Positions 11,316 through 24,399 of a stretch of 64,000 nt of DNA are shown here, in pieces (positions within the stretch are counted from its first letter, which is position 1; each line of letters opens with the position of its first letter). This stretch comes from Marinicauda pacifica. Its GTDB lineage: Bacteria > Pseudomonadota > Alphaproteobacteria > Caulobacterales > Maricaulaceae. The stretch is from the NCBI RefSeq assembly GCF_004793635.1, contig NZ_SRXV01000001.1, positions 806,501 through 870,500 on the forward strand. Reading direction: 5' to 3'. The notes beneath the pieces were generated by a model that worked only from the letters and a program-made list of their open reading frames with translations, was not told the DNA's origin and made no database searches. The position numbers and the translations under genes are program-made.

Positions 11316-12827
11316 ATGCTGGGTCAGCTTCCAATCCTCACCACCATCACCTTCCTGCCGGGCCTTGGCGCGATCGCCATCCTGGTTCTGCGCGCGCTGA
11401 TGCGCAAAGAGGACGGGGCCTCGATGGAGCGCAACGCCAAGGGCGTGGCGCTGTTCGTGACACTCTTCGTGCTCGCGCTGACCGCGCTGCTCATGGTCGA
11501 GTTCGACCCGAGCGTCGCCGGCTTCCAGTTCGTCGAGGAAGCGGCGTGGCTCGCCGAGGTGGGAATCTCCTACCGGATGGGCGTGGACGGCCTGTCGGTC
11601 CTGTTCGTCCTGCTGACGGCCATGTTGATGCCGATCTGCATCCTGGCCAGCTGGAAACTGGAAAAGCGCGTCGCCGAGTACATGGCCGCCTTCCTCCTGC
11701 TGGAAATGCTGGTCATCGGCCTGTTCTGCGCGCTCGACCTGATCCTGTTCTACATCCTGTTCGAGGGCTCGCTCATCCCGATGTTCCTGATCATCGGGGT
11801 GTGGGGCGGCCAGAACCGGATCTATGCCGCGTTCAAGTTCTTCCTGTTCACGTTTGCCGGCTCGGTGCTGATGCTGATCGCGATGATCACCATGTATGCC
11901 CAGGCGGGAACGACAGACATCACGCAGCTGCTGACTTACGAGTTCGGGCGCACGGCGCAGATGTGGATGTGGCTCGCCTTCTTCGCGTCCTTCGCGGTGA
12001 AGATGCCGATGTGGCCGGTCCATACCTGGCTGCCCGACGCGCACGTCCAGGCGCCGACGGCCGGTTCGGTCATCCTGGCGGGCATCCTGCTGAAGCTGGG
12101 CGGCTACGGCTTCCTGCGTTTCTCGCTGCCGATGTTCCCGCAGGCCAGCGAGTTCTTCGCGCCGATGGTGTTCGCGCTTTCGGTGATCGCGATCGTCTAC
12201 ACCTCGCTCGTGGCGTTCCGGCAGACCGACATCAAGAAGCTGATCGCCTACTCTTCCATCGCCCACATGGGCTATGTGACGATCGGCGTGTTCACGATGA
12301 CCGAGCTCGGCGTGCAGGGCGCGATCTACCAGATGTTCTCCCACGGGCTGGTGTCGGGTGCGCTCTTCCTGTGCGTCGGCGTCATCTATGACCGCTTCCA
12401 CACCCGCGATATCGGCTTCTACGGCGGTCTCGTGCACAAGATGCCGGTCTTTGCCGTCTTCTTCGGCCTGTTCGCGATGGCCAATGTGGGGCTTCCCGGC
12501 ACATCCGGCTTCATCGGCGAGATCATGGTCATGACCGGCGCCTTCCAGGTCGCCCCGTGGGTGGCGGCCGGCGCAGCCCTGGGTGTGATCGGCTCGGCGA
12601 TGTACATGCTGACCATGTACAAGAAGGTCGTGTTCGGCGAACTGACCAACACCAAGCTGGAAGTGGCCACGGACCTGAATGCCCGCGAATGGATCAATCT
12701 CGGCGTGCTCGCCGTGCTGGCGATCTATCTCGGCTTCTTCTCCACGCCGATCACCGACATGACCGAAGCCTCGGTCAACGCCCTCATCAATCAGTACCAG
12801 GGCGCGCTCGCCGCGCCGGTTCAGTAA
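11316..12827 (+). CDS. nuoM: NADH-quinone oxidoreductase subunit M
   Basis: Second antiporter-like proton-pumping subunit of complex I (503 residues, about 14 transmembrane helices). Visible core motifs are [16 protein letters not shown], the [18 protein letters not shown] segment with its membrane glutamate, and [23 protein letters not shown] 30 bases upstream is in frame but lies inside nuoL. The ATG at 11316, just after the nuoL stop, gives the family N-terminus MLGQLPILT. Confidence 0.97.
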   Translation: MLGQLPILTTITFLPGLGAIAILVLRALMRKEDGASMERNAKGVALFVTLFVLALTALLMVEFDPSVAGFQFVEEAAWLAEVGISYRMGVDGLSVLFVLLTAMLMPICILASWKLEKRVAEYMAAFLLLEMLVIGLFCALDLILFYILFEGSLIPMFLIIGVWGGQNRIYAAFKFFLFTFAGSVLMLIAMITMYAQAGTTDITQLLTYEFGRTAQMWMWLAFFASFAVKMPMWPVHTWLPDAHVQAPTAGSVILAGILLKLGGYGFLRFSLPMFPQASEFFAPMVFALSVIAIVYTSLVAFRQTDIKKLIAYSSIAHMGYVTIGVFTMTELGVQGAIYQMFSHGLVSGALFLCVGVIYDRFHTRDIGFYGGLVHKMPVFAVFFGLFAMANVGLPGTSGFIGEIMVMTGAFQVAPWVAAGAALGVIGSAMYMLTMYKKVVFGELTNTKLEVATDLNAREWINLGVLAVLAIYLGFFSTPITDMTEASVNALINQYQGALAAPVQ

Positions 12828-12848
12828 GCTCGAAGCAAGGCTCCCGTC

Positions 12849-14306
12849 ATGACCGTGCAAACCCTTCTGGCCGATCTCAGTCTGATGACGCCGGAACTGA
12901 TCCTTGCGATCGGCGCCATGGTGCTGTTGATGGTCGGCGTCTTCGCGGGCAAGGACGAGCTGAAGGTCGCCCGTCTGGTAAGCTGGCTTGCGATCGGGCT
13001 GCTGGCGGCGGCGGCCATCGCGTCGATGCTGCTGTCGACCGGCGTTTCGACCACGGCCTTCGAAGGTGCGTTCATCCACGACACCTTCTCGCTCTATGCC
13101 AAATCGGCGATCTATCTGGCGGCCATCGTCGCGATGATCCTGGCGATCAACTATCTGGAGACCGAAAAGCTCGCGCGGTTCGAATACCCGGTCCTGATCG
13201 TTCTGGCCGTGACCGGCATGTCGCTGATGGTGTCGTCCAACGACCTGATGACGCTCTATCTCGGCCTCGAGATGCAGTCGCTCGCGCTCTACATCCTGGC
13301 CGCCTTCAACCGTGACAGCCAGCGCGCGTCCGAAGCCGGGCTGAAGTATTTCGTGCTGGGCGCACTCTCGTCGGGGTTGCTGCTGTACGGCGCGTCGCTG
13401 GTGTACGGCTTTGCGGGCGGGACGAGTTTTGCGGCTATCGCCGCGGCGGCCGAGAGCGATCCGGATTCGCTCGGCCTGCTCTTCGGTCTGGTCTTCCTGC
13501 TGTCTGGACTGGCGTTCAAGGTTTCCGCAGCGCCGTTCCACATGTGGACTCCGGACGTCTATGAGGGGGCGCCGACACCGGTGGCAGCCTTTTTCGCCAC
13601 CGCGCCAAAGCTCGCCGCGATGGTGCTGATCGCGCGCGTGCTGACCGAGCCCTTCGCCGCGATGGCCGATCAGTGGCAGCAGATCGTGATCGTGCTGGCC
13701 ATCCTGTCCATGGGAATTGGCGCGTTCGGCGCACTGATGCAGTCCAACATCAAGCGCCTGATGGCCTATTCCTCGATTGCCAACATGGGCTACGTGCTCG
13801 TCGGCCTGGCCTCGGGGACGCAGATCGGCGTCTGGGCTGTGCTGCTCTACATGACGCTCTACATCGTCGGCGTCGCCGGGACGTTCGGCGTGATCCTCTC
13901 GATGCGCCGGTCGGAAGGCATGGTCGAGCGCGTCGAAGACCTGTCCGGCCTGGCCCAGACCAATCCGGGCCTCGGTCTGGCGATCACCGGCCTGCTGCTG
14001 TCGATCGGCGGCATGCCCTTCCTGGTCGGCTTCTTCGGCAAGCTGTTCGTGTTCTATGCCGCGGTCGAGGCCGGGCTGATCTGGCTCGCGGTCGTCGGCG
14101 CGCTCTTCTCGATTGTGTCGATCTCCTACTATCTCGCCATCCTGAAGCGGGTCTGGTTCGACGAGCCGCGCGGAGAATTCCTGCCGGCCCCGGCAGGGGT
14201 GGCGGCCGTGACCCGCATTGCCGGCCTGTCCACCGTCGTGCTTCTGCCCTTCGTGGCGCTGCTGTTTGCACAGGTCATCCGGGCCGGGGGCGGGATTGGC
14301 GGCTGA
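12849..14306 (+). CDS. nuoN: NADH-quinone oxidoreductase subunit N
   Basis: Third antiporter-like subunit of complex I (485 residues), last gene of the nuo operon. It shows the family segments LGLEMQSLALYILAAF, FKVSAAPFHMWTPDVYEGAP (with the conserved Lys and Pro) and SSIANMGYVLVGL. The 3' end overlaps the start of birA by about 11 bases, so birA and the following genes are probably read through from nuo, a linkage common in alphaproteobacteria. Confidence 0.97.
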   Translation: MTVQTLLADLSLMTPELILAIGAMVLLMVGVFAGKDELKVARLVSWLAIGLLAAAAIASMLLSTGVSTTAFEGAFIHDTFSLYAKSAIYLAAIVAMILAINYLETEKLARFEYPVLIVLAVTGMSLMVSSNDLMTLYLGLEMQSLALYILAAFNRDSQRASEAGLKYFVLGALSSGLLLYGASLVYGFAGGTSFAAIAAAAESDPDSLGLLFGLVFLLSGLAFKVSAAPFHMWTPDVYEGAPTPVAAFFATAPKLAAMVLIARVLTEPFAAMADQWQQIVIVLAILSMGIGAFGALMQSNIKRLMAYSSIANMGYVLVGLASGTQIGVWAVLLYMTLYIVGVAGTFGVILSMRRSEGMVERVEDLSGLAQTNPGLGLAITGLLLSIGGMPFLVGFFGKLFVFYAAVEAGLIWLAVVGALFSIVSISYYLAILKRVWFDEPRGEFLPAPAGVAAVTRIAGLSTVVLLPFVALLFAQVIRAGGGIGG

Positions 14307-15042
14307 TCTGCGCTTCGCGCACCTCAGCGAGGTCGATTCCACCAATGAAGAGGCCCGCCGCCGGGCGCTGGCCGGCGAGCGCGGCCCGATCTGGATCCAC
14401 GCGGACCGGCAGAGCGCGGGGCGGGGACGCCGTGGCAGGGCCTGGACCGATGCCGGGGGCAATCTGTTCGCCACCGGGCTCTATACGCTCGACACCGGGA
14501 CCGAGCGGGCGGCGCAGCTCTCCTTCGCAGCGGCCCTGGCCGTCAGCGAGGTCGCGCTCGCGGCCGGAGTCGATCCGGCGCTCGTGACTCTGAAATGGCC
14601 CAATGATGTGCTGATCGGCGGAGCGAAATGCGCCGGCATTCTTCTGGAGTCCGGCTCGCTGCCCGACCGCAGGCTCTGGCTCGCCGTCGGCATCGGGATC
14701 AACCTGGCCAGTCACCCGGAAGGCACAGAGCGGCCCGCGACCGACCTGTCGGTGCATGCAGACACGCTGTCGCCCGAGGCGGCGGTACAGATTCTGGCCG
14801 CTCGATTTCAGACCTGGTTCGAACGGTGGCGCGATCACGGCTTCGCCCCGTTGCGCGATGCCTGGCTGGCGCGGGTGCACGGGCTGGGCGAACGGTGCGA
14901 GGTCCGCCTGGATCAGGAGACGCTGACCGGCGTCTTCGCCGATCTCACGCCCGATGGCCGGCTCAGACTTGATTTGGCCGATGGCACGAGACGCTATATT
15001 GCGGCCGGTGACGTGTTTTTCCCGATGGCGGGCCGATCATAA
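14296..15042 (+). CDS. birA: Biotin--[acetyl-CoA-carboxylase] ligase
   Basis: Biotin protein ligase that activates biotin as biotinyl-AMP and attaches it to the carboxylase carrier lysine. About 248 residues without the DNA-binding N-terminal domain of E. coli BirA, so it is probably only an enzyme. Motifs: VDSTNEEA, the biotinyl-AMP loop RQSAGRGRRGRAW, LKWPNDVLIGGAKCAGIL with the catalytic Lys, and VGIGINL. No ATG is available near the expected N-terminus. I chose the TTG at 14296, inside the end of nuoN and preceded by a G-rich stretch; a CTG at 14308 is an alternative. coaX follows 12 bases later. Confidence 0.92.
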   Translation: MAADLRFAHLSEVDSTNEEARRRALAGERGPIWIHADRQSAGRGRRGRAWTDAGGNLFATGLYTLDTGTERAAQLSFAAALAVSEVALAAGVDPALVTLKWPNDVLIGGAKCAGILLESGSLPDRRLWLAVGIGINLASHPEGTERPATDLSVHADTLSPEAAVQILAARFQTWFERWRDHGFAPLRDAWLARVHGLGERCEVRLDQETLTGVFADLTPDGRLRLDLADGTRRYIAAGDVFFPMAGRS

Positions 15043-15054
15043 GGATGTAGCGTC

Positions 15055-15834
15055 ATGCTGCTGGCAATCGACGAGGGTAATACCAATACGCTGTTTGCCG
15101 TGCATGACGGCGAACGCTGGATCGCCGAATGGCGCTCGGCCACGCACACGACGCGGACCGCTGACGAATACGCGGTCTGGCTGTCGGCACTTCTGGAGAT
15201 GAAGGGCCTGACGGTCAGCGACCTGACCGACTGCATCATCTCCTCGGTCGTGCCCCAGTCCCTGTTCAACCTGCGCAACCTGTCGCGGCGCTATATCGGC
15301 GTGGCGCCGATGGTCATCGGCACGCCCGAAGTCGATCTCGGCGTGGAGGTGCGCATCGATAAGCCCTCCGAGGCGGGTGCGGACCGGCTGGTGAACGCGG
15401 TGGGCTGCCGGGCGAAATATGACGGAGCGCTGATCATCGTGGACTCCGGGACTGCGACCACGCTCGATGTCGTGTCAGCCGACGGGGCCTTCGAAGGCGG
15501 GGTCATCGCACCCGGGATCAACCTGTCCATGCAGGCGCTTCACAGCGCGGCGGCGCGCCTGCCGCGCATCGCAATCGAGCGCCCCGACCGCGTGATCGGA
15601 AAAAACACAGTGGGCGCCATGCAATCGGGGGTCTTCTGGGGCTATATCGACCTCATCGACGGTCTGATCGCGCGGGTTCGTGCCGAGTACGGCGAACCGA
15701 TGACGGTGATCGGGACTGGCGGGGTCGCGTCTCTCTTCGAAGGCGCCTCGACCTCGATCGAGCATTACGACCCGGACGTGACGATCCGGGGACTTTACCA
15801 AATCTGGCAGCGTAACAAAGGCAAGGTGACGTGA
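15055..15834 (+). CDS. coaX: Type III pantothenate kinase
   Basis: First step of coenzyme A synthesis, ATP-dependent phosphorylation of pantothenate, by the CoaX family (259 residues). The N-terminal phosphate-binding motif appears as DEGNTNT at residues 6-12. The [10 protein letters not shown] motif is near residue 109 and [11 protein letters not shown] near residue 130 supplies the catalytic Asp and phosphate contacts. Start is an ATG 12 bases after birA. The stop overlaps the GTG start of the RNase J gene (GTGA). Confidence 0.95.
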   Translation: MLLAIDEGNTNTLFAVHDGERWIAEWRSATHTTRTADEYAVWLSALLEMKGLTVSDLTDCIISSVVPQSLFNLRNLSRRYIGVAPMVIGTPEVDLGVEVRIDKPSEAGADRLVNAVGCRAKYDGALIIVDSGTATTLDVVSADGAFEGGVIAPGINLSMQALHSAAARLPRIAIERPDRVIGKNTVGAMQSGVFWGYIDLIDGLIARVRAEYGEPMTVIGTGGVASLFEGASTSIEHYDPDVTIRGLYQIWQRNKGKVT

Positions 15835-17504
15835 CGGCGGACAAGGACGCGCTTTATTTCGTACCGCTTGGCGGGTCCGGAGAAATCGGGATGAACCTGA
15901 ACCTCTACGGCTACGGGCCGGAAGAGGATCGCAAATGGCTCATCGTCGACTTCGGGGTCACCTTCGGCGATCTGTCGACACCGGGCATCGACGTGATCCT
16001 GCCCGATCCGAAATTCATCGAGGAACGCAGCGAGGACCTGCTCGGCATCGTGCTGACGCACGGCCACGAGGATCATATGGGCGCAGTCGCCCATATGTGG
16101 GAGCGCCTGCGCTGCCCGATCTACGCGACCCCGTTTACCGCCTGGCTGATGCGCGACCGGCTGGCGGAGCGGGGCCTGCTGAAGAAGGCCGAGGTTCACG
16201 AGATCGGGCTCTCCAGCCGGTTCGAGATCGGGCCGTTCGACCTGCAGATGATCACGCTGACCCACTCCATTCCCGAGCCGAATGGGCTCGCCATCCGCAC
16301 GCCCGCCGGGCTGGTGCTGCATACCGGCGACTGGAAGATCGATGCCGACCCGCTGCTGGGCGAGTCCACCGATGTGGCGGCGATCGAGTCGCTGGCCGAC
16401 GAAGGCGTGATGGCCATGGTGTGCGACAGCACCAATGTCTTCACGCCCGGCGAGGCCGGCTCCGAGCTGGGCGTACGCGACAGCCTGATCGAGCTGGTCG
16501 GAGAACAGACGGGCCGGGTCGCGATCGCCGCCTTCGCGTCGAATGTCGCGCGGCTGCAGACCGCCATCGAGGCCGCCGAGGCCAACGGCCGCCGGGTCTG
16601 CCTGGTGGGCCGGTCGATGCACCGCATGACCGCCGCGGCGAAGGCGGTGGGCATGCTGTCTGCGACCCAGCCCTTCGTGGAGGAAGAGGAGGCAGGCTAT
16701 TTCCCGCACAACAAGATCCTCTATCTTTGCACCGGCAGCCAGGGCGAGCCGCGCGCGGCGCTGTCGCGCATCGCGACCAACAGCCACCGCAACGTCACCC
16801 TGAATGACGGCGATGCCGTCATCTTCTCCTCGCGGATCATTCCGGGCAACGAGAAGGGGATTTTCGAGCTGATGAACCAGCTGGCGTCGCGCGGCGTGAA
16901 GATCATCACCGAGAAGGACCGCCACGTGCACGTCTCCGGCCATCCGTGCCGGGACGAGCTGCGCCAGATGTATGAATGGGCGCGGCCGAATGTGGCGATC
17001 CCCGTGCATGGCGAGCGCCGCCACCTGATCGAGCACGCTGCGCTGGCCAGCTCGCTGGGCGTGCCCCACACGCTGACGCCGCACAATGGTGCGATCATCC
17101 GCATCACGCGGGACGGAGCGGAGATCGTCGACGAGGCGCCGGCCGGGCGTCTGCACCTGGACGGTAAATTCCTGGTCGATGCCCAGGCGGAGTCGATCCG
17201 TGAACGCCGCAAGCTGTCTCATGCCGGCATCGTGACGCTGGCGGTGTCCGTAGACCCGCGCGGTCAACTGATTGCCGGCCCGGACGTGCGCGGCATCGGC
17301 CTGCCCGACAGCAGTGAATTCGACCTGGACGATTTCCTGGATGCCCTTGCCGATGCCGCCGAGCGGGCGTTCGATGGTCTCGGCAAGAAGGAGCGCCGCG
17401 ATCTGGAAACGATCGAGGAAGCGCTGCGCCGGGCGGTGCGCCGGGAAGCCGACCGGATCTGGGGCAAGAAGCCCATCGTTGAAATCATGGCGCTGAGCGC
17501 CTGA
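15831..17504 (+). CDS. rnj: Ribonuclease J
   Basis: Metallo-beta-lactamase/beta-CASP ribonuclease with 5'-3' exo and endo activity in RNA maturation and decay (557 residues). The zinc motif is seen as [12 protein letters not shown], followed by HTGDWKID, the beta-CASP segments [12 protein letters not shown] and [11 protein letters not shown], and [14 protein letters not shown]. It starts with GTG at 15831, overlapping the coaX stop by four bases. Adjacent birA-coaX-rnj-mce is a recurrent alphaproteobacterial arrangement. Confidence 0.95.
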   Translation: MTADKDALYFVPLGGSGEIGMNLNLYGYGPEEDRKWLIVDFGVTFGDLSTPGIDVILPDPKFIEERSEDLLGIVLTHGHEDHMGAVAHMWERLRCPIYATPFTAWLMRDRLAERGLLKKAEVHEIGLSSRFEIGPFDLQMITLTHSIPEPNGLAIRTPAGLVLHTGDWKIDADPLLGESTDVAAIESLADEGVMAMVCDSTNVFTPGEAGSELGVRDSLIELVGEQTGRVAIAAFASNVARLQTAIEAAEANGRRVCLVGRSMHRMTAAAKAVGMLSATQPFVEEEEAGYFPHNKILYLCTGSQGEPRAALSRIATNSHRNVTLNDGDAVIFSSRIIPGNEKGIFELMNQLASRGVKIITEKDRHVHVSGHPCRDELRQMYEWARPNVAIPVHGERRHLIEHAALASSLGVPHTLTPHNGAIIRITRDGAEIVDEAPAGRLHLDGKFLVDAQAESIRERRKLSHAGIVTLAVSVDPRGQLIAGPDVRGIGLPDSSEFDLDDFLDALADAAERAFDGLGKKERRDLETIEEALRRAVRREADRIWGKKPIVEIMALSA

Positions 17505-17516
17505 GGGAGAGCGAGC

Positions 17517-17945
17517 ATGAAGATCGGACGACTGAACCATGTCGGTGTGGCCACGCCGGATGTCGAGGCGGCGGCCAGGACCTATCGCGAGCTGTACGGC
17601 GCGGACGAGGCGAGCGACCCGATCGAGCTGCCCAAGCTTGGCGTCCGGGTGATCTTCGTGCGCATCCCCAATATGCAGATCGAACTTATCGAGCCGCTGG
17701 GCGCCGCCAGCCCGATCCACAAATTCCTCGAGAAGAACCCAAAGGGCGGCCAGCACCATATGTGCTTCGAGGTGCCTGACATCGTGGCGGCCCGCGACGC
17801 GATGCGCGAGCGCGGCGCGACCATTCTGGGTACCGGCGAACCTTATACCGGGGCGCATGGCGTGCCGGTCATCTTCGTCCACCCCAAGAATACGGGCGGC
17901 GTCCTGGTCGAGCTGATGCAAGAGCCGGAAGGCGAACACGCGTGA
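17517..17945 (+). CDS. mce: Methylmalonyl-CoA epimerase
   Basis: Vicinal-oxygen-chelate fold epimerase that interconverts the two epimers of methylmalonyl-CoA, linking propionate metabolism to succinyl-CoA (142 residues, normal length). Metal-ligand regions are visible: LNHVGVATPDVEAA near the start, QHHMCFEVPDI in the middle and GVLVELMQEP at the end. It starts 12 bases after rnj behind GGGAGAGCGAGC and overlaps the next gene by four bases. Confidence 0.93.
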   Translation: MKIGRLNHVGVATPDVEAAARTYRELYGADEASDPIELPKLGVRVIFVRIPNMQIELIEPLGAASPIHKFLEKNPKGGQHHMCFEVPDIVAARDAMRERGATILGTGEPYTGAHGVPVIFVHPKNTGGVLVELMQEPEGEHA

Positions 17946-18292
17946 CCCGCGCCCTGCAAATCCTGGTCGTGGCCCTTGCTGCCGCGATTCTGGTCTCCCA
18001 GCTCTTCATCCGCAATGGCGGGGTCGGCTTCGTGAACGGACTGGTTGTCTACCTGATCGGCTGGTGGACGGTGCTGTTCGCCGTCCTGCCGCTGCAGATC
18101 ACCGGTCAGCACGAGACCGGAGAGATCGTGGCGGGGTCCGAGCCGGGAGCGCCGGTCGATCCCGGTCTGAAGCGCAAGGCCTGGCTCACCTCGGTGGTGA
18201 TGGCCTGCCTGTGGCTGGTCTATTTCGTGGTGTTCGAGTTTGGCCTGATCCCGGTCGGACAATTCTTTCTGCCCAATCCGGTGAGCGGGTAG
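17942..18292 (+). CDS. DUF1467 family membrane protein
   Basis: Small inner-membrane protein of 116 residues starting with GTG inside the mce stop. It has three hydrophobic segments: residues ~5-20, ~33-52 (VVYLIGWWTVLFAVLPL) and ~82-104. A polar loop between the second and third contains GSEPGAPVDPGLKRKAW, which is characteristic of DUF1467 proteins. Family function is unknown. Its place between mce and (usually) proS and lolC is conserved in many alphaproteobacteria; here proS is not present and lolC/E comes next after 89 bases. Confidence 0.88.
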   Translation: MTRALQILVVALAAAILVSQLFIRNGGVGFVNGLVVYLIGWWTVLFAVLPLQITGQHETGEIVAGSEPGAPVDPGLKRKAWLTSVVMACLWLVYFVVFEFGLIPVGQFFLPNPVSG

Positions 18293-18301
18293 CTCACAGC
18301 C

Positions 18302-18330
18302 TTGCCGGAATCAGGGCGAACAGTCTAAAC
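18302..18330 (+). promoter_or_regulatory. Candidate sigma-70 promoter for the lol genes
   Basis: TTGCCG at 18302-18307 followed after 16 bases by TCTAAA at 18324-18329, about 50 bases upstream of the lolC/E ATG. This is a plausible housekeeping promoter in the only sizeable gap (89 bases) between the DUF1467 gene and lolC/E. The -10 element matches only 4 of 6 consensus bases, so this is tentative. Confidence 0.35.
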
Positions 18331-18381
18331 CGGCTGAGAACCTGAATTTTCCCCGCGCAAGACCGATAGAAGGCGTGCTTC

Positions 18382-19695
18382 ATGGCCGGCTCTCACTCTT
18401 CTGGCGGCGCAGGTGCGTTCAGCGCGTTCGAGTTCATGCTCGCCTTCCGCTATCTGCGCACCAAGCGCGTCCATGGCGGGGTCACGCTGATCTCGGTCAT
18501 CTCCTTCGTCGGCATCATGCTCGCGGTCGGCGCCCTGATCGCCGTGATGAGCGTGATGAACGGCTTCCGCCACGAACTTCTGAGCCGCCTTCTCGGCGTG
18601 CAGGCGCATATCTATGTCTACTCGGCGGAGGTGGAGACCGGCGATCTCGATGCCATGCTGAGCGAGATCAATGGCCTGGACGGCGTGAACTACGCCGGGC
18701 CGGTCGTGGACGGGCAGGGGCTGCTGACCTCGGGGCGGCGGGCCTCCTTCGCGCAGGTGGTCGGCGTGCGGCCGCAGGACCTCTCCCGCTTCAGTCTTTT
18801 CCAGGAAGGCGAGGGGCGCGACGCCGCCTTCACCCAGGGCCAGTTTGCGGGCTCCATCGAGGGGTTTGGCGAGGGGCATAATGGCGGCGACGATGTGATC
18901 ATCGGTTCGCAGATTGCCGCCCAGCTCGGCGTCTCGGTCGATGGCGATGTGCGCCTGATCTCGCCCCAGGGCGCCGCGACCCCGATGGGTACACTGCCGC
19001 GCCAGAAAACATACCGCGTCGGAGCGGTCGCCTCGGTCGGCATTCATGATGTGGACGCCATTCTGGTGCTGATGCCCATCGAGCAGGCCATGGTCTTCTT
19101 CAACCGCGACGGGCCGGACCGGATTGAGGTGCGGATCGACAATCCCGGCGACCCCGACCCTGTGGTCAACCAGCTGCGCACCCTCTATCCCAACGCGGTC
19201 GTGCGCGACTGGCGCGAGCAGAACCGCCAGTTCTGGGACGCGCTGCAGGTGGAGCGCAACATGATGCGCATCGTGCTGTCGATCATCGTGCTGATCGCGG
19301 CGATGAACATCATTTCCGGCCTGGTCATGCTGGTGAAGAACAAGAGCCGCGACGTGGCGGTGCTGCGCACGATGGGGCTGAGCGAGGGTGCGGTGATGCG
19401 CATCTTCCTGATCGCGGGGGCGACACTGGGTGTGCTGGGTACGGTTGCCGGCATCCTGCTGGGCCTGCTCGCCGTGGTGTTCATCGGCCCGATCCAGGAT
19501 TTCTTCAGCCTGGTCTTCGGCGTGAACGTGTTCGACCCGAGCGTGTACCGGCTCTACCGGCTACCTGCGCGCCTGGCCGCCAGCGATGTGATCTACGCGT
19601 CGCTCTTTGCCTTCCTGGCCTCGCTTCTGGCCACGCTTGCCCCGTCCTGGCGGGCAAGCCGCATCGATCCGGTGGAGGCGCTGCGCTATGAGTAG
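18382..19695 (+). CDS. lolC: Lipoprotein-releasing ABC transporter permease (LolC/LolE family)
   Basis: Inner-membrane permease of the Lol system, which extracts outer-membrane lipoproteins for transfer to LolA (437 residues). One N-terminal transmembrane helix ([20 protein letters not shown]) is followed by a large periplasmic domain and three C-terminal helices of the FtsX type. The segment [20 protein letters not shown] precedes the conserved coupling region [14 protein letters not shown]. Only one permease gene is seen, so the transporter probably uses a LolF-like homodimer. The 3' end overlaps lolD by 8 bases. Confidence 0.93.
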   Translation: MAGSHSSGGAGAFSAFEFMLAFRYLRTKRVHGGVTLISVISFVGIMLAVGALIAVMSVMNGFRHELLSRLLGVQAHIYVYSAEVETGDLDAMLSEINGLDGVNYAGPVVDGQGLLTSGRRASFAQVVGVRPQDLSRFSLFQEGEGRDAAFTQGQFAGSIEGFGEGHNGGDDVIIGSQIAAQLGVSVDGDVRLISPQGAATPMGTLPRQKTYRVGAVASVGIHDVDAILVLMPIEQAMVFFNRDGPDRIEVRIDNPGDPDPVVNQLRTLYPNAVVRDWREQNRQFWDALQVERNMMRIVLSIIVLIAAMNIISGLVMLVKNKSRDVAVLRTMGLSEGAVMRIFLIAGATLGVLGTVAGILLGLLAVVFIGPIQDFFSLVFGVNVFDPSVYRLYRLPARLAASDVIYASLFAFLASLLATLAPSWRASRIDPVEALRYE

Positions 19696-20383
19696 TCCGG
19701 CCCTGTCGATCCGCAATCTGGTCCGCATCTACGAGACCGAGGGCGAGCGCCTTCAGGTATTGCGCGGCGCCGATCTCGATCTCTATCCCGGCGAGCTCGT
19801 CGGTCTGGTGGGACCGTCCGGCTCGGGCAAATCCTCTCTGCTTCACGCCGCGGCGCTTCTGGAAAAGCCGACTGCGGGCGAAGTCATTATCGAGGGCGTG
19901 AACGGGTTGAGCCTGCCGGACAAGATGCGCACGGCCATCCGCCGCCGTCAGGTAGGTTTTGTCTATCAATTCCATCACTTGTTGCCTGAACTTGATGCCC
20001 TCGAGAACGTCGCCCTGCCGCGGCGCATTGCCGGCGCCGGGGTGAAGGAGGCGCGCGAGGCCGCACGCGCCCGGCTTGAAAGCCTCGGGCTGGGCGGGCG
20101 TCTGGATCACCGGCCGGGTCAGCTCTCGGGCGGAGAGCAGCAGCGCGTGGCGATCGCCCGCGCGCTCGTCAACGATCCCAGGATCGTGCTGGCCGATGAG
20201 CCGACCGGCAATCTGGACCCGGCCACGTCCGACCAGGTTTTCGATGCGCTCAGCGCCGCCTGCCGCGATGCCGGCGCAGCCGCCCTGGTGGCCACGCACA
20301 ACCTGGCCCTGGCCAAGCGGATGGACCGGGTGGTCACGCTTGTCGACGGACTGGTCGAGGCCTACGCGCCGAAAACCGCCTGA
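19688..20383 (+). CDS. lolD: Lipoprotein-releasing ABC transporter ATPase
   Basis: ATP-binding subunit of the Lol lipoprotein exporter, 231 residues. Walker A is GPSGSGKSS, the ABC signature is LSGGEQQR, and Walker B with the following Glu is [13 protein letters not shown]. The ATG at 19688 lies inside the 3' end of lolC/E and gives [16 protein letters not shown], the normal family start; the open frame extends further upstream but only within lolC/E. It is the last gene of the birA-lol series; a promoter for the next gene follows. Confidence 0.95.
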   Translation: MSSPALSIRNLVRIYETEGERLQVLRGADLDLYPGELVGLVGPSGSGKSSLLHAAALLEKPTAGEVIIEGVNGLSLPDKMRTAIRRRQVGFVYQFHHLLPELDALENVALPRRIAGAGVKEAREAARARLESLGLGGRLDHRPGQLSGGEQQRVAIARALVNDPRIVLADEPTGNLDPATSDQVFDALSAACRDAGAAALVATHNLALAKRMDRVVTLVDGLVEAYAPKTA

Positions 20384-20426
20384 GGGCGCACCCCGCAGAT
20401 TTTTTCCACAAATCGATACAGTCGGG

Positions 20427-20456
20427 TTGACGACCGGAACAAAAGAGGAATACACA
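20427..20456 (+). promoter_or_regulatory. Promoter with LexA-type operator upstream of the 30-codon gene
   Basis: A good -35 element, TTGACG at 20427-20432, is followed by a weak -10 (TACACA, 20451-20456). Between them sits GAACAAAAGAGGAAT (20437-20451), one mismatch from the alphaproteobacterial LexA operator GAAC-N7-GAAC (equivalent to GTTC-N7-GTTC). It is almost identical to a motif before lexA in this window (GAACAAAAGCGGAAG, 44546-44560). An operator between -35 and -10 is the normal place for LexA repression. Confidence 0.6.
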
Positions 20457-20461
20457 AGGAA

Positions 20462-20476
20462 GAACAAAACAAGAAA
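20462..20476 (+). promoter_or_regulatory. Second LexA-like half-site pair
   Basis: GAACAAAACAAGAAA again has the GAAC-N7-GAA(C) spacing with one mismatch. It starts exactly 25 bases after the first operator, near the expected transcription start and about 37 bases before the start codon of the small gene. Two phased sites would allow cooperative LexA binding. The match is imperfect, so this is less sure than the first site. Confidence 0.45.
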
Positions 20477-20512
20477 CATTCGGTTCTTCGCAAACAGCAC
20501 AGGGGATTAGTC

Positions 20513-20605
20513 ATGCGTCGACTGCTTCAGGAAACCACGTCCGCGGTCATCGTATTCGGCTTCATCGGAGCCGTCCTGACGTGGGGTGCCGCGTTCGCCG
20601 GCTGA
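20513..20605 (+). CDS. sidA: 30-residue single-pass membrane peptide, candidate SOS division inhibitor SidA
   Basis: A 30-codon gene with an ATG, a strong ribosome-binding site (AGGGG at 20501-20505, 7 bases before the ATG) and a TGA stop. The peptide begins MRRLLQETT and then has one uninterrupted hydrophobic segment (residues ~10-30, SAVIVFGFIGAVLTWGAAFA), so it should be a single-pass inner-membrane peptide with a positively charged N-terminus. Two LexA-type operators precede it, and dnaE starts 65 bases downstream. In Caulobacter crescentus SidA is a 29-residue SOS-induced inner-membrane peptide that blocks division through late divisome proteins (FtsW/FtsN); as I recall it also lies next to dnaE. 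Homology is inferred from size, topology, regulation and place, not from an alignment. Confidence 0.62.
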   Translation: MRRLLQETTSAVIVFGFIGAVLTWGAAFAG

Positions 20606-20670
20606 CCCCGCGGGCGGGGCCGGGCTAGGCTGGTTCCACGCGTTGCGTCGTCCAATACAGGTCAGCCCCC

Positions 20671-24120
<3,450 letters not shown>

Positions 24121-24298
24121 TCCCTTGCGCCACGCGGCCAGATGGAAGCGAGCCTTGCTCCCGGCAGCCGGGCGGCGCGCGATGTTTTCAGGGTTTGCAC
24201 CGGGGCAGGGTTGCTTTACGGCTTCGTCCGGTGGCGTGGCCGTTACATTCAATTGGACGCTAGGCTGCACAGCGCGTGAGTGAAAGCGGTTCGACGGC

Positions 24299-24327
24299 TT
24301 GCCGCAGAGCCGCGTAGCTCGTATAAG
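24299..24327 (+). promoter_or_regulatory. Candidate rpsB-tsf promoter
   Basis: TTGCCG (24299-24304), a 17-base spacer, and TATAAG (24322-24327), 4/6 and 5/6 matches to sigma-70 consensus with ideal spacing. It lies about 122 bases before the rpsB ATG, leaving a ~115-base 5' leader. Strong promoters of this type are expected for ribosomal protein operons. Confidence 0.55.
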
Positions 24328-24399
24328 CGCGCGCGATTCCACACACGGGGCATCGGCGTGAATGGTTCACGTCGTTTTCCGGTGTTTCGGCCCGGCTTG

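Noticed and set aside
11250..14474. Minus-strand open frame of 1074 codons opposite nuoM, nuoN and birA
   Set aside because: Antisense shadow of nuo genes; His/Arg/Gln-rich low-complexity translation and no ribosome site.
24121..24298. tRNA or small RNA gene in the dnaE-rpsB gap
   Set aside because: No cloverleaf, no T-loop consensus and no clear promoter-terminator pair found.
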